Shown: positions 27,090-35,432, counted from the stretch's first letter. The stretch is DNA of 64,000 nt from Halosegnis marinus (GCF_029338355.1 NZ_CP119802.1:2108001-2172000), one strand, 5' to 3'. Notes: generated from the letters alone by a model not told the origin. Numbers and translations: made by a program.

Positions 27090-27299
27090 TCAGGGCTGTG
27101 CGGTTGGCGTCTCGGACGTCTCGAAGCGCTCGGCCCACTGGATGAACCGCTCGAAGCCCAGCAGGACGACCACGAACAGCCCTAGGAACACACCCGCGGC
27201 CACGAGGTCGAGCGTGCCGGTGAACGCGATGACCGCGAACAGGTACGCGACAGAGGCGGCGACGAGGCTGGCGACGATGAGTCGAATACGGGAATCCAT
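27090..27299 (-). CDS. 69-residue two-helix membrane protein
   Basis: Starts MDSRIRLIVASLVAAS; two membrane segments are followed by a short charged tail (WAERFETSETPT). A TATA-like TTAATATC about 27 nt before ATG 27299 supports this start and a leaderless transcript. Similar small proteins occur in many haloarchaea; function unknown. Confidence 0.6.
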   Translation of the reverse strand: MDSRIRLIVASLVAASVAYLFAVIAFTGTLDLVAAGVFLGLFVVVLLGFERFIQWAERFETSETPTAQP

Positions 27300-27585
27300 A
27301 CACCCTGGATATTCGTTTCAGATATTAATCATTCCGTGAGTCGAGATACACCAGAACACCCACCTATGGTATTCTCTGGAGAGATTCGGGTGCTCAACCC
27401 GCACCGTTTATACAGCACACAACGACCAACGCACTCGGTCTCTGACAGGAACGGGGTAACCGAAACAGAGAATGCAGTCAGCAGCCGGCCGGTGGTCTGT
27501 TTCAGCACCTGCCCACTGGAGACGCCACCAGAACGAGAGTGCGTGTGTAGCGAAACGTCTTCACTGAGAAGGACAGTCCGGAGGT

Positions 27586-27975
27586 ATGACCAAGCGCCTG
27601 CGGACTGTCGCAACTACTATCGTTGAGTTCATCGCGCTCACCGAGCGTCGTCGTCTCCTCGTCGTTGCCGGAGTCCCGGTCGTACTTGCGGCACTGTTGT
27701 ACGAGGTGAACATGCTCGGCACCGCCGTTCTTCTCCTCGCCGCTGGGGTAGCGGCGTTTCTCTACACGCGACCGACGGCTCAGAAGACGGTAGCAGCCGG
27801 CGCCTACGCGACTGGAGTGGTGCTGATCGGGCTCGTCCTGCTTCTGTTGTACTGGAACTGGGCACAAGCCGGCACAGCAGCACCAGCAGCCATCGTCGCA
27901 GCGCATCTCTGGTGGGTGGTGACGGGCACGGTACTGATTGGACTCGGATTGTGGCTTCGCCAGACCGAGCTCTGA
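27586..27975 (+). CDS. Four-helix membrane protein, unknown
   Basis: 129 residues: a basic N-terminus (MTKRLRTVATT), then about four hydrophobic segments, two of them in LLLYWNWAQAGTAAPAAIV and HLWWVVTGTVLIGLGLWL. GGAGGT directly precedes the ATG. No recognised family; lies near the right end of the island. The 286 bp before it hold no clear gene. Confidence 0.55.
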   Translation: MTKRLRTVATTIVEFIALTERRRLLVVAGVPVVLAALLYEVNMLGTAVLLLAAGVAAFLYTRPTAQKTVAAGAYATGVVLIGLVLLLLYWNWAQAGTAAPAAIVAAHLWWVVTGTVLIGLGLWLRQTEL

Positions 27976-28111
27976 CACTGTACGACTCGAAAGAGGCAGT
28001 CCTGACCGAATCGTGTACCGTCTGTACTGACCGATTCGAGGCGGTAAAATCGTGTCCTAAACCGGTGACCGACTCGCGCCCTCTATTCAGCACGACCTCT
28101 GACACTTACTA

Positions 28112-28243
28112 ATGGAAGAGGAGTCCAACAGAGCAGTTCTGAAGCAATTCGCGAAAATAGGATTTGGGTCTGTACATGCCGATGCCGCGGATTTAATATC
28201 CACAATAGATGATTTCTTCATAGACAAGCAGCTGCTGCTATAG
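28112..28243 (+). other. 43-codon open frame, possible gene remnant
   Basis: Encodes MEEESNRAVLKQFAKIGFG and ends DDFFIDKQLLL before a TAG. The helical, non-membrane character and mixed codon use look like the N-terminal end of a larger protein cut short, possibly a transposase, but I cannot assign a family. Could also be chance. Confidence 0.3.
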
Positions 28244-28408
28244 CTCGTATTCACCGGATTCATCCGCGAGTTGGAGAGTGGGGTTTCTACGTTCGGCGGA
28301 GTCACCGATGGTAGACGGCTGAAACTCTCGCGGAATCCGAACATACCAACTGCGCAAATAATGTGATAAATATGACTATAGAACTCAAAAATGCACGGAG
28401 GACGCGGC

Positions 28409-28429
28409 TCCAACCCTTTGAGGGTTGGA
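28409..28429. repeat. Perfect hairpin, possible IS200/IS605-type end
   Basis: TCCAACCCT, loop TTG, AGGGTTGGA: nine paired bases, followed by ATCCTCG. A hairpin followed by such a tail resembles what I recall of the right ends of haloarchaeal IS200/IS605-family (TnpB) elements, where the same sequence forms the 3' part of the guide RNA scaffold. No TnpB or TnpA remains here, so this is a tentative reading. Confidence 0.35.
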
Positions 28430-28501
28430 ATCCTCGCTAGTCGCGGCCAAAGTTATATATACACCGACGCGCTGTCCCGCAAATCCTGAGCAACGGGGAG
28501 A

Positions 28502-28527
28502 GGGACGAGCCCTGAGGGATTTGAACC
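28502..28527 (-). repeat. Proximal attachment site in tRNA-Arg
   Basis: The T-loop, T-stem and acceptor 3' strand of the intact tRNA plus four bases beyond it. It pairs with 19208-19234 as the island's direct repeat. Confidence 0.72.
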
Positions 28528-28580
28528 CCCGGCAACGTGGTCCGAAGCCACGCACTCTGTCCAGGCTGAGCTAAGGGCCC
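28506..28580 (-). tRNA. tRNA-Arg (anticodon TCG)
   Basis: 75 nt on the minus strand, folding as a full cloverleaf: acceptor GGGCCCT/AGGGCTC with one G-U pair, D-arm GCTC...GAGT, anticodon stem CGTGG/CCACG with loop CTTCGGA (anticodon TCG, decoding CGA and probably other CGN codons), T-arm GGGGG TTCAAAT CCCTC, discriminator G. No intron and no encoded CCA. Its 3' end is the attachment site of the island to its left. Confidence 0.93.
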
Positions 28581-28618
28581 TACAGGGCGGTAGCGCGGTG
28601 CCGCTCAAAAGCCCTTCC

Positions 28619-29512
28619 ATGGACCGACGCGTTGAAGCCGCGGCCGGGACACCGCCCGGCATGGAGCGTGCCCGCGGCCTGCTCGAACTCACGCGGCCGG
28701 GCAACGCCGTCTCCGCCGGCCTGCTGACGGCCATCGGGGCCGTCGTCGCCGGCGCGGGTTCCACGTCGGGACTGGTGCTCGACGCGGGCCCGACGGTTCG
28801 AGCGGCGGCGGCCGTCCTCGCTACCGTCCTCGCGGTGGGCGCGGGCAACGCCATCAACGACTACTTCGACCGGGACATCGACCGGGTGAACAAGCCCGAC
28901 CGGCCCATCCCGCGGGGCGCGGTGTCGCCGCGCGGCGCCCTCGTCTTCTCGCTTGCGCTGTTCACCGCAGCCGTGGCGCTGGCGCTCGTCCTGCCGCTCG
29001 TGGCCGTCGCCATCGCGGTGGTGAACCTCCTCGCGCTCGTCGCGTACACGGAGCTGTTCAAGGGATTACCGGGGGTGGGCAACGCGCTCGTCGCCTACCT
29101 CGGCGGCTCGACGTTCCTGTTCGGCGGGACGGCCGTCGGCGGGCCGCTCGACGCCGTGTTCGTGCTCTTCGTCCTCGCGGCGCTGGCGACGTTCGCCCGC
29201 GAGGTGGTGAAGGACGTCGAGGACGTCGCCGGCGACCGCGAGGAGGGACTCGCGACGCTGCCCATCGCCTACGGGGAGGGGACCGCGCTCCGAGTCGCGG
29301 CCGTCGCGCTCGCGCTCGCCGTTCTCGCCAGCCCGGCGCCGTACCTGCTCGCCGGGTTCGGCGTCGCGTACCTGCTCGCGGTTACGGTCGCGGACGCGGT
29401 GATGGTGGCCGCCGCCTACCGGAGCTTCGGGGACGCGACGACCGGCCAGACGTGGCTGAAGTACGGACAGCTGCTCGCGGCGGGCGCGTTCGTCGTGGGT
29501 CGGCTGGCGTGA
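28619..29512 (+). CDS. UbiA-type digeranylgeranylglyceryl phosphate synthase
   Basis: About 297 residues from ATG 28619; ATG 28661 (MERARGLLELTRPGN) is an equally good start that matches relatives more closely. Eight or nine membrane helices. First Asp-rich motif NDYFDRDIDRVNKPDRPIP and second motif KDVEDVAGDREEG are those of UbiA prenyltransferases; the short length and LLELTRPGN start fit the archaeal enzyme that adds the second geranylgeranyl chain to geranylgeranylglyceryl phosphate in membrane lipid synthesis. A quinone or heme prenyltransferase is less likely, since heme farnesylation is covered by the gene at 37870. Confidence 0.85.
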   Translation: MDRRVEAAAGTPPGMERARGLLELTRPGNAVSAGLLTAIGAVVAGAGSTSGLVLDAGPTVRAAAAVLATVLAVGAGNAINDYFDRDIDRVNKPDRPIPRGAVSPRGALVFSLALFTAAVALALVLPLVAVAIAVVNLLALVAYTELFKGLPGVGNALVAYLGGSTFLFGGTAVGGPLDAVFVLFVLAALATFAREVVKDVEDVAGDREEGLATLPIAYGEGTALRVAAVALALAVLASPAPYLLAGFGVAYLLAVTVADAVMVAAAYRSFGDATTGQTWLKYGQLLAAGAFVVGRLA

Positions 29513-29641
29513 CCGGGCCACGCACGGCCGAGAGACGGCGACGGCTCCCGCAAGCAAAAACGCTAAATGCGCGTCGCGGGGTGTATATCGTAATGCAAGG
29601 GTCCGTCCTGTGCGTCCGAGCAGCGCGGGCGGGGTTCCGCG

Positions 29642-30247
29642 ATGTATGACCTCGGGGGTCCCCTCGACGGGAGCGAGGTCGCGCCCGGGACGAACCTCCT
29701 CCTGTCCGGCCCGCCGCTGAGCGGCAAGACGGCCGTCGGCTACGAGCTGCTGGAGGCCGGCGCCCGCCGCGGCGAGGGCGCGCTCGTCGTCTCGAACAAA
29801 CACAGCGCCGAGCGCGTCCGGGCCGAACACCCGGACCTCTTCGAGTACGACGTCCCCGTCGGCATCGTCGACTGCGTGACGAAACACCAGGGTCAGGGGA
29901 CCATCGCCGACACCGACCTCGTCCAGTACGCCTCCTCGCCGGAGGACATGACGGGCATCGGTATCAAGTTCTCCGAACTGCTCGAACAGTTCTACAGCCG
30001 GCAGGGCGTAACGCGCAACCGCGCGCTGTTCGTCTCCGTCTCCACGCTGTTGATGTACTCCGACCTCCAGACGGTGTTCCGCTTCCTCCACGTGTTCACC
30101 TCCCGCATCGAGAACGCCGACGCGCTCGGGCTGTTCGTCATCCAGTCGGAGGCCCACGACGCCCAGACGATGAACACGCTCTCACAGCTGTTCGACGGCG
30201 TCATCGAGACGGACGAGGAGGGCGAGTTGACGGCGAACCTGCCGTAG
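29642..30247 (+). CDS. RecA-superfamily ATPase (RAD55/KaiC-like)
   Basis: 201 residues. Walker A GPPLSGKT at residues about 23-30, then a RecA-like sheet. The region expected to give Walker B reads ALGLFVIQSEAH, and no clear Asp or Glu of a normal motif B is visible, suggesting weak or no ATP hydrolysis. Haloarchaea encode many such single-domain RAD55-like proteins, often as signalling partners of response regulators. The TATA-like TGTATATCG at 29580 would give a leader of about 30 nt. Confidence 0.75.
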   Translation: MYDLGGPLDGSEVAPGTNLLLSGPPLSGKTAVGYELLEAGARRGEGALVVSNKHSAERVRAEHPDLFEYDVPVGIVDCVTKHQGQGTIADTDLVQYASSPEDMTGIGIKFSELLEQFYSRQGVTRNRALFVSVSTLLMYSDLQTVFRFLHVFTSRIENADALGLFVIQSEAHDAQTMNTLSQLFDGVIETDEEGELTANLP

Positions 30248-30286
30248 CGCGCCACGCTTTTCGCCCCGCGTCCCTTCCTTCTGGTT

Positions 30287-30697
30287 ATGCCCGTCACCGA
30301 CGACGAGACGCTGCGCGAGCTACTCGACGCCGAGACCGTCGCCGTCGTGGGCTGTTCCGCCACCCCCGGCAAGGCGGCCCACGGCGTCCCGAAGTACCTG
30401 CAGGAGCACGGCTACCGCATCGTCCCGGTCAACCCCACGACCGACGAGGTGCTCGGCGAGCGCGCCTACGACTCGCTGTCGGCGGTCGAGGAGGACATCG
30501 ACATCGTGGACGTGTTCCGCCCGAGCGCCGAGGTTCCCGGCATCGTCGACGAGGTGCTCGCGCGCGACGACGTCGAGACGGTGTGGCTCCAACTGAACAT
30601 CCGCGACGACGCGGCCGGCGAGCGCGTCGAGGACTCGGGGCGCGCCTTCGTCCAGGACAAGTGCATCAAGGTCGAACACGGCCGCCTCGTCGCCTGA
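30287..30697 (+). CDS. CoA-binding protein (YccU-like)
   Basis: 136 residues, a single Rossmann-type CoA_binding domain: TVAVVGCSATPGKAAHGVPK, then VPVNPTTDEVLG and VWLQLNIRDD. Relatives bind CoA but have no proven reaction; the fold is that of the succinyl-CoA synthetase alpha N-domain. Convergent with meaB, stops adjoining. It may act in acyl-CoA metabolism alongside the mutase genes next door, which is inference. Confidence 0.85.
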   Translation: MPVTDDETLRELLDAETVAVVGCSATPGKAAHGVPKYLQEHGYRIVPVNPTTDEVLGERAYDSLSAVEEDIDIVDVFRPSAEVPGIVDEVLARDDVETVWLQLNIRDDAAGERVEDSGRAFVQDKCIKVEHGRLVA

Positions 30698-31762
30698 CTA
30701 CTCCCGCGCGTCGCCGACGCAGTCGCGTATCGGCGCCGTGACCTCCGCGGCCACCGCGTAGGGGTCCGTCTCGCGGTCGAGCACCGCGTCCACGTAGGCG
30801 TCCAGTCCCCCCCGCGCGTCAACCTCCTCGCGGACGAGGTCGGCGGCCTCCGCGCGCAACAGCCGGCGTATCTCCTCCTCCGTGCGCTCGCGCCGCCGCG
30901 ATTCGAGTTCGCCGGAGGACTCCAGCCACGCCCGGTGGTCCACCAGCGTGTCGAGGAACCCCTCGACCCCGTCGCCGGTCTTGGCGACCGTCTCGACCAC
31001 GGGCGGCTCCCACCCGTCGCGTTCCCCGTCGTCGTCCTCCTCGTCGTCGGACAACGCCGACTCGTCCATCCCGTGGTGGCCCGCGGTCCCCGCCAGCGGC
31101 GAGGCGTCGCGCATGTGAACCATCTCCTTCAGTTCCTGCACCGTGCGGTCCGCGCCCTCCATGTCGGCCTTGTTGACGACGAACACGTCCGCGATTTCGA
31201 GGATGCCGGCCTTCAGCATCTGCACGTCGTCGCCCGACGAGGGCGGGACGAGGACGGCCACCGTGTCGGCGGTGCCGACGATGTCCACCTCGTTCTGCCC
31301 CGCGCCGACCGTCTCGATGATGATGCGGTCCTTCCCGAACGCGTCGAGCGCCTTCACCGCGTCCGTCGTCGCCGTCGAGAGGCCGCCGAGCGTGCCGCGC
31401 GCGGACATCGACCGGAAGAACACGTCCATGTCGCCGACGTTCGAGGCCATCCGGATGCGGTCCCCGAGGACGGCCCCGCCGGTGAAGGGCGAGGAGGGGT
31501 CGATGGCGATGACGCCGACCGTCTCGCCCCGCCGTCGATAGGTCTCGGCCATCTTGTCCACGAGCGTCGATTTGCCCGCGCCGGGCGACCCGGTGATGCC
31601 GACGACGGTGGCGTCGCCCGTGTGTTCGTGGAGCGCGCTCACGAGGTCGCGGTAGCCCGGCGCGCGGTCCTCTATCTTCGAGATGACGCGCGCGAGCGCC
31701 CGGTGTTTCCCCGCGAGGAGCTCCTCGATGAGCCGGTCGGTCTCGGCCTCCGCGCCGCTCAT
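30698..31762 (-). CDS. meaB: Methylmalonyl-CoA mutase chaperone GTPase
   Basis: 354 residues from ATG 31762 (ATGA overlap with the mutase subunit fixes the start). G3E GTPase: Walker A GSPGAGKST, switch DPSSPFTGGAVLGDR, ETVGAGQNEV, and base recognition NKAD. It gates B12 loading and protects methylmalonyl-CoA mutase. An unusual acidic, disordered insert of about 20 residues (SALSDDEEDDDGERDG) sits before the C-terminal dimerisation arm. The mutase large subunit is not in this window. Confidence 0.92.
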   Translation of the reverse strand: MSGAEAETDRLIEELLAGKHRALARVISKIEDRAPGYRDLVSALHEHTGDATVVGITGSPGAGKSTLVDKMAETYRRRGETVGVIAIDPSSPFTGGAVLGDRIRMASNVGDMDVFFRSMSARGTLGGLSTATTDAVKALDAFGKDRIIIETVGAGQNEVDIVGTADTVAVLVPPSSGDDVQMLKAGILEIADVFVVNKADMEGADRTVQELKEMVHMRDASPLAGTAGHHGMDESALSDDEEDDDGERDGWEPPVVETVAKTGDGVEGFLDTLVDHRAWLESSGELESRRRERTEEEIRRLLRAEAADLVREEVDARGGLDAYVDAVLDRETDPYAVAAEVTAPIRDCVGDARE

Positions 31763-32178
31763 CGCTCGGGGACGTTCTCGCGGATGAAGTCGATGGTCTC
31801 GGCCATCGACGCGCCGGGACCGAAGATGGCGTCGACCCCCGCCTCCCGGAGGCCGGGGCGGTCGTCCTCCGGGACGATGCCGCCGACGATTATCAGGGTG
31901 TCCTCGAACGCGTCGTACTCTTCCAGCCCCGCGACGATCTTCGGGACCAGCGTGTTGTGTGCTCCCGAGAGGATGGAGATGCCCAGCACGTCCACGTCCT
32001 CCTGGACCGCCGCCTGGACGATCTCGTCGGGCGACTTGTGGAGCCCGGAGTAGATGACCTCGAAGCCGGCGTCGCGGAAGGCGCGCGCGATGACGTGCGC
32101 GCCGCGGTCGTGGCCGTCGAGGCCGACCTTCGCGACGAGACAGCGGATGGTTCGCTCCTCGTGGTCCTGCGTGCTCAT
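31759..32178 (-). CDS. Methylmalonyl-CoA mutase B12-binding subunit
   Basis: 139 residues from ATG 32178; the frame is open 17 codons further. The cobalamin-binding signature GLDGHDRGAHV (DxHxxG), ISILSGAH (SxL) and IVGGIVPEDD (GG) are complete. As a free subunit it pairs with a separate catalytic subunit to interconvert methylmalonyl-CoA and succinyl-CoA. In haloarchaea this serves propionyl-CoA use and can link to 3-hydroxyvalerate supply. It is translationally coupled to meaB. Confidence 0.92.
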   Translation of the reverse strand: MSTQDHEERTIRCLVAKVGLDGHDRGAHVIARAFRDAGFEVIYSGLHKSPDEIVQAAVQEDVDVLGISILSGAHNTLVPKIVAGLEEYDAFEDTLIIVGGIVPEDDRPGLREAGVDAIFGPGASMAETIDFIRENVPER

Positions 32179-32302
32179 ACGGCCTCCTGCGTCGCGCGCC
32201 GCTTTCACAGTTACGGAGGGGGGTTCCACCGCGGTTGTCTCCGGACAACTCGGGTTGTGCCGAAAGCGGAACCGCTACTTGTCGGCCTTCCCTACTCGGC
32301 CT

Positions 32303-32887
32303 ATGGCAACTGCGGACGCCGCCGTCGTGAAACAGCACCCGCGGGCGACCGTCGCCGTCCTCACCGCCGTCGGCTACGCGCTCGTCGTCGGCACCCTGTA
32401 CGTCGGCCTCCCCATCTACCCGACCATCGACCTCCCGACCGTGAACCTCCTGTCGCACGCCATCGCGGCGGTGAACACCGTCACGGTCGTCTGTCTGCTC
32501 GCCGGCTGGCGCGAGATACGCCGCGGGAACGTCCGCCGACACCGCGCGCTCATGCTCGCGTCGTTCGCGCTCATCCTCGTCTTCCTCGTGATGTACCTCC
32601 TGAAGACGGGCGGCGGCGGCCGGAAGGACTTCGTCGGCCCGACGCTGCCGTACTACGGCTACCTCGCGATGCTCGGCATCCATATCGTGCTCTCCATCCT
32701 CTCGGTGCCGCTCGTCCTCTACAACGTCGTCGTCGGCCTGACCCACACGACGGAGGAGATGACGCGGACCGCCCACAAGCGCGTTGGCCGGGTCGCCGTC
32801 GCCGTCTGGGCCGTCTCGCTCACCCTCGGCGTGCTCGCGTACGTCCTCCTGAACCACGTGTACGCCTTCGAGTTCGTGCCCGCGTGA
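32303..32887 (+). CDS. DUF420 membrane protein (oxidase assembly related)
   Basis: 194 residues from ATG 32303, five or six helices. The pattern TVNLLSHAIAAVNTVTVVCL, RRGNVRRHRALMLASF, LGIHIVLSILSVPLVLYNV and HKRVGRVAVAVWAVSL is that of DUF420 proteins, which carry conserved histidines and are often placed near heme-copper oxidase genes. Role in oxidase or heme assembly is likely but unproven. Divergent from the mutase genes, 124 bp apart. Confidence 0.8.
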   Translation: MATADAAVVKQHPRATVAVLTAVGYALVVGTLYVGLPIYPTIDLPTVNLLSHAIAAVNTVTVVCLLAGWREIRRGNVRRHRALMLASFALILVFLVMYLLKTGGGGRKDFVGPTLPYYGYLAMLGIHIVLSILSVPLVLYNVVVGLTHTTEEMTRTAHKRVGRVAVAVWAVSLTLGVLAYVLLNHVYAFEFVPA

Positions 32888-32989
32888 GCGGCTTCCGACG
32901 ATAGGACCCCCGCGGCGCACGACCGCTCGCCCCTCATATACTCGCCTCGCTTACCTCGGGTTACTGTGTGGCTACGTGCCACACGTCCC

Positions 32990-34024
32990 ATGACAGAACT
33001 CGACACTCGAACCCTGTACCGCGACACCGTCCCCTCGGTGGTGTCGGTGTACGTGGCCGCCGACGCCGCCGGCCGCGGCCGCGCCTCCGGCTCCGGCTTC
33101 GTCTACGACGACGGGCACGTCCTCACGAACGACCACGTCGTCGGCCGCGCCGCGGAGGCGGAACTCCGCTTCGCCGACGGCTCGTGGCGCGTCGGCCGCG
33201 TCGTCGGGAGCGACCCGTACACCGACCTCGCCGTCCTCGCCGTGGACGACCTGCCCCCCGACGCCCGTCCGCTCCCGCTCGCCGAGTCGCCCCCCGAACC
33301 CGGCACCCCCGTCGCCGCGTTCGGCAACCCGATGGGGCTCGACGGCTCCGTCTCCACGGGCATCGTCTCGGGGGCGAACCGCTCGATGCCGACTGGGAAC
33401 GGCTTCACCATCCCCGACACGGTCCAGACGGACGCGGCCATCAACCCCGGCAACTCCGGGGGACCGCTCGTCGACTCGTCCGGCCGCGTCGTCGGCGTGA
33501 ACCGCGCGAAGGGCGGCGACAACATCGGCTTCGCCGTCTCCGCGGCCGTCGTCGCCCGCGTCGTCCCCGCCCTGCTCGACGGCGGCGGCTACGCCCACCC
33601 GTACCTCCGGGTGCGGACGCTCGACGTGTCGCCCTCCGTCGCCCGCGCCAACGGCCTCGACGCGACGCGCGGCGTCCTCGTCGTCGACGTCGCCGAGGGG
33701 CCCGCGGAGGGCGTCCTCGTCGCCTCGCACACGACCCGGCGCGTCGGCGGCGCGGAGGTCCCCGTCGGCGGCGACGTCATCCTCGCCGTGGACGGCGCGC
33801 CGACGGACTCCCACGAGGCCCTGCTGAGACATCTCCTGCTCGACGCCGAACCCGGACAGGCCGTCGAGCTCCGCCTCCTCCGCGACGGCGTCGAGGCGAC
33901 CGAACGCGTGACGCTCGCCACCCGGCCCGCGCCCGAGCGCCGCGGCCGACGGGGGCGGCGGGGTCGCCGCGGCCGCCGCGACCCGCCCGAGGCCGAGTCG
34001 GGCGTCGATATCCCCGTCCGCTAG
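32990..34024 (+). CDS. HtrA-type serine protease, no signal peptide
   Basis: 344 residues from ATG 32990. A trypsin-like domain has the full triad: His in TNDHVVG, Asp in PYTDLAVLAV and Ser in NPGNSGGPLV. A PDZ domain follows (about 205-310: VEVPVGGDVILAVDG). I see no Sec or Tat signal or membrane anchor, unlike most haloarchaeal HtrA proteins, so it may act in the cytosol. The C-terminus carries a run of RRG units (ERRGRRGRRGRRGRRD), strikingly basic for a halophile. Stop overlaps the convergent gene by 4 nt. Confidence 0.85.
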   Translation: MTELDTRTLYRDTVPSVVSVYVAADAAGRGRASGSGFVYDDGHVLTNDHVVGRAAEAELRFADGSWRVGRVVGSDPYTDLAVLAVDDLPPDARPLPLAESPPEPGTPVAAFGNPMGLDGSVSTGIVSGANRSMPTGNGFTIPDTVQTDAAINPGNSGGPLVDSSGRVVGVNRAKGGDNIGFAVSAAVVARVVPALLDGGGYAHPYLRVRTLDVSPSVARANGLDATRGVLVVDVAEGPAEGVLVASHTTRRVGGAEVPVGGDVILAVDGAPTDSHEALLRHLLLDAEPGQAVELRLLRDGVEATERVTLATRPAPERRGRRGRRGRRGRRDPPEAESGVDIPVR

Positions 34025-34401
34025 TCCTCCCCGCCTCCCTCGCGCTTCTCGCGGACGTGTTCGACCAGCGCCGTCGGGCCGTCGGACTCGGCCCACCGCT
34101 GCTCCGTCTCCCGCGCCCACGTCTGGAGGTCGCGCCCGACCGCCTCCAACTGGTCTCTGACCGCCTCGCCGGCCGGTTCGCTCGCGACCCGTGTCCACCC
34201 CGAGTCCATGTCGTAGCCGACGCCCACGACCCGCCCCTCCTCGCCGGGCGTCACGAGCACCGCGGCGGGGACGAGCTTCGCCTCGGAGCCGTCGATGTCG
34301 AACACCGCGGCCGGGAACACCGCGCGGAACCGCCCGGCCTCGTTCAGCTCTCGGAGTTCGGCGAGTTCGAACGGGCGGTCCGGCAGCGACGACAGGTGCA
34401 T
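34021..34401 (-). CDS. Conserved haloarchaeal protein, unknown
   Basis: 126 residues from ATG 34401 (a GTG-free extension of nine codons upstream is open). Soluble, acidic, mixed alpha/beta with no recognised motif: starts MHLSSLPDRPFELAEL and ends in a charged helix. Convergent with the htrA-like gene. Confidence 0.6.
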   Translation of the reverse strand: MHLSSLPDRPFELAELRELNEAGRFRAVFPAAVFDIDGSEAKLVPAAVLVTPGEEGRVVGVGYDMDSGWTRVASEPAGEAVRDQLEAVGRDLQTWARETEQRWAESDGPTALVEHVREKREGGGED

Positions 34402-34480
34402 ACCCCCTCGTCGCGCCGGGCGCGACAAACGCCTGCCGGTCCGCCGACACGGTGATACCCTCGTCCGCCGTCAGGAACGC

Positions 34481-35431
34481 ATGAACCCCACACGGTACGA
34501 CTACCTCGCCCTCCTCGGGGCGGCGCTCGTCGCCGTCGCCGCCCTCGTGCCCGGCGTCCGGGCCGTCGCCGCGTTCGTCGGCGGCGTCTACCTCCTGCTC
34601 GCGGGCTACGCGACGCTCCACGGCGCGGCCCCGACGCGAGCGGCGCTCGCGGCCGGGACGACCGCCCTCCTCGTCGGTACCCTGCTCGCCCTGTCCGCGC
34701 GCGCCGGCCTCCTCGCGCTTCCGCCGGTGGTCGCCGCCGGCGATACGCTCCCCGCGCACGCGCTCTCCGGGTTCGCCCTGACGCTCGCGCTCGCGCCGCT
34801 GCCGGCGGCGTTCGCCCTCGCCGCCTCGGGGCGGGCGCTCGACAGGGGACCGTACGTCCTCGCCGCGGTCGCCGCCGCCGTCGGGGGGCCGCTCGCGGCC
34901 GTCGCGCTCGCCCGCTGGCTCGGGACCGCCGTCGGGACGGCCGAGGTCGCGGTCGGCACCCTCGCCGCGGGCGCCCTGCTCGCGGGCGGGCCGGCCTACC
35001 TCGCCTTCCGCCGGCGCGTCCCCGGCGTCGCCGACGCCTACCCCTCGCTCGACGACCTGCCGCTGTCGCGCCCTACCATCGTCGCCCTGCTGTGGCTCCT
35101 CGTCGTCGTCTCCGGGTGGGGCCCGGTCAGGGTCGTCTCCGGCGCGGTCCTCTCGCGGCCGTGGGGCGTCGTCCCGCCCGACTCCGTGCTGGCCGTCCCG
35201 TTCGTCCTCCTGCTCGTCGCCGCCGCGTACGTCGCCGTCGGCCTCCGGAACCACCCGGCGTGGCCGGAGCGCCTGTTCGGCCTCGCCGTCGTCGGCTACG
35301 CGGTCGGCGCGCTCGCGTACGCGGCGCTGACGCTCGCCGACGTGTCGGTCGCCACGCCGCGCTACCTCGGGTTCGGCGCGACGGTGCTCGTGACGGTCCT
35401 CGCGGCCGTCGCGCTCGTCCGGCGGCTCTGA
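34481..35431 (+). CDS. Polytopic membrane protein, unknown
   Basis: 316 residues from ATG 34481, about nine to ten hydrophobic segments rich in Ala, Leu and Val. The frame is open upstream but that is the shadow of the divergent gene. A central cytoplasmic loop has RRRVPGVADAYPSLDDLPLS. No transporter or enzyme signature is visible. Convergent with the ABC-2 exporter genes (1 bp between stops). Confidence 0.65.
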   Translation: MNPTRYDYLALLGAALVAVAALVPGVRAVAAFVGGVYLLLAGYATLHGAAPTRAALAAGTTALLVGTLLALSARAGLLALPPVVAAGDTLPAHALSGFALTLALAPLPAAFALAASGRALDRGPYVLAAVAAAVGGPLAAVALARWLGTAVGTAEVAVGTLAAGALLAGGPAYLAFRRRVPGVADAYPSLDDLPLSRPTIVALLWLLVVVSGWGPVRVVSGAVLSRPWGVVPPDSVLAVPFVLLLVAAAYVAVGLRNHPAWPERLFGLAVVGYAVGALAYAALTLADVSVATPRYLGFGATVLVTVLAAVALVRRL

Positions 35432-35432
35432 C

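Larger units (their letters stand above)
27976..28505. other. Right end of the island, mostly non-coding
   Basis: About 530 bp of low G+C. It holds a 43-codon open frame (28112-28243), a perfect 9-bp hairpin (28409-28429) and the AT-rich patch GTTATATATACA near 28452-28463 that looks like a TATA box, though no gene lies at the expected distance on either strand. Probably debris of mobile DNA. Confidence 0.5.
19208..28527. mobile_element. Genomic island in tRNA-Arg(TCG)
   Basis: The segment is flanked by a direct repeat of the tRNA-Arg 3' end (19208-19234 and 28502-28527). The intact tRNA is at the right edge with its 3' end facing the island, the standard result of tRNA-site integration. G+C is visibly lower than in the flanks, coding is sparser, and it contains a truncated gene, a gene with an internal stop and probable insertion-sequence debris. 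No integrase or replication gene is visible, so it is probably an old, immobile insertion. Exact borders are inferred from the repeats. Confidence 0.7.

Noticed and set aside
28453-28463. TATA-like ATATATACA as promoter of tRNA-Arg
   Set aside because: It lies beyond the 3' end of the minus-strand tRNA, so it cannot be its promoter; no other gene fits.
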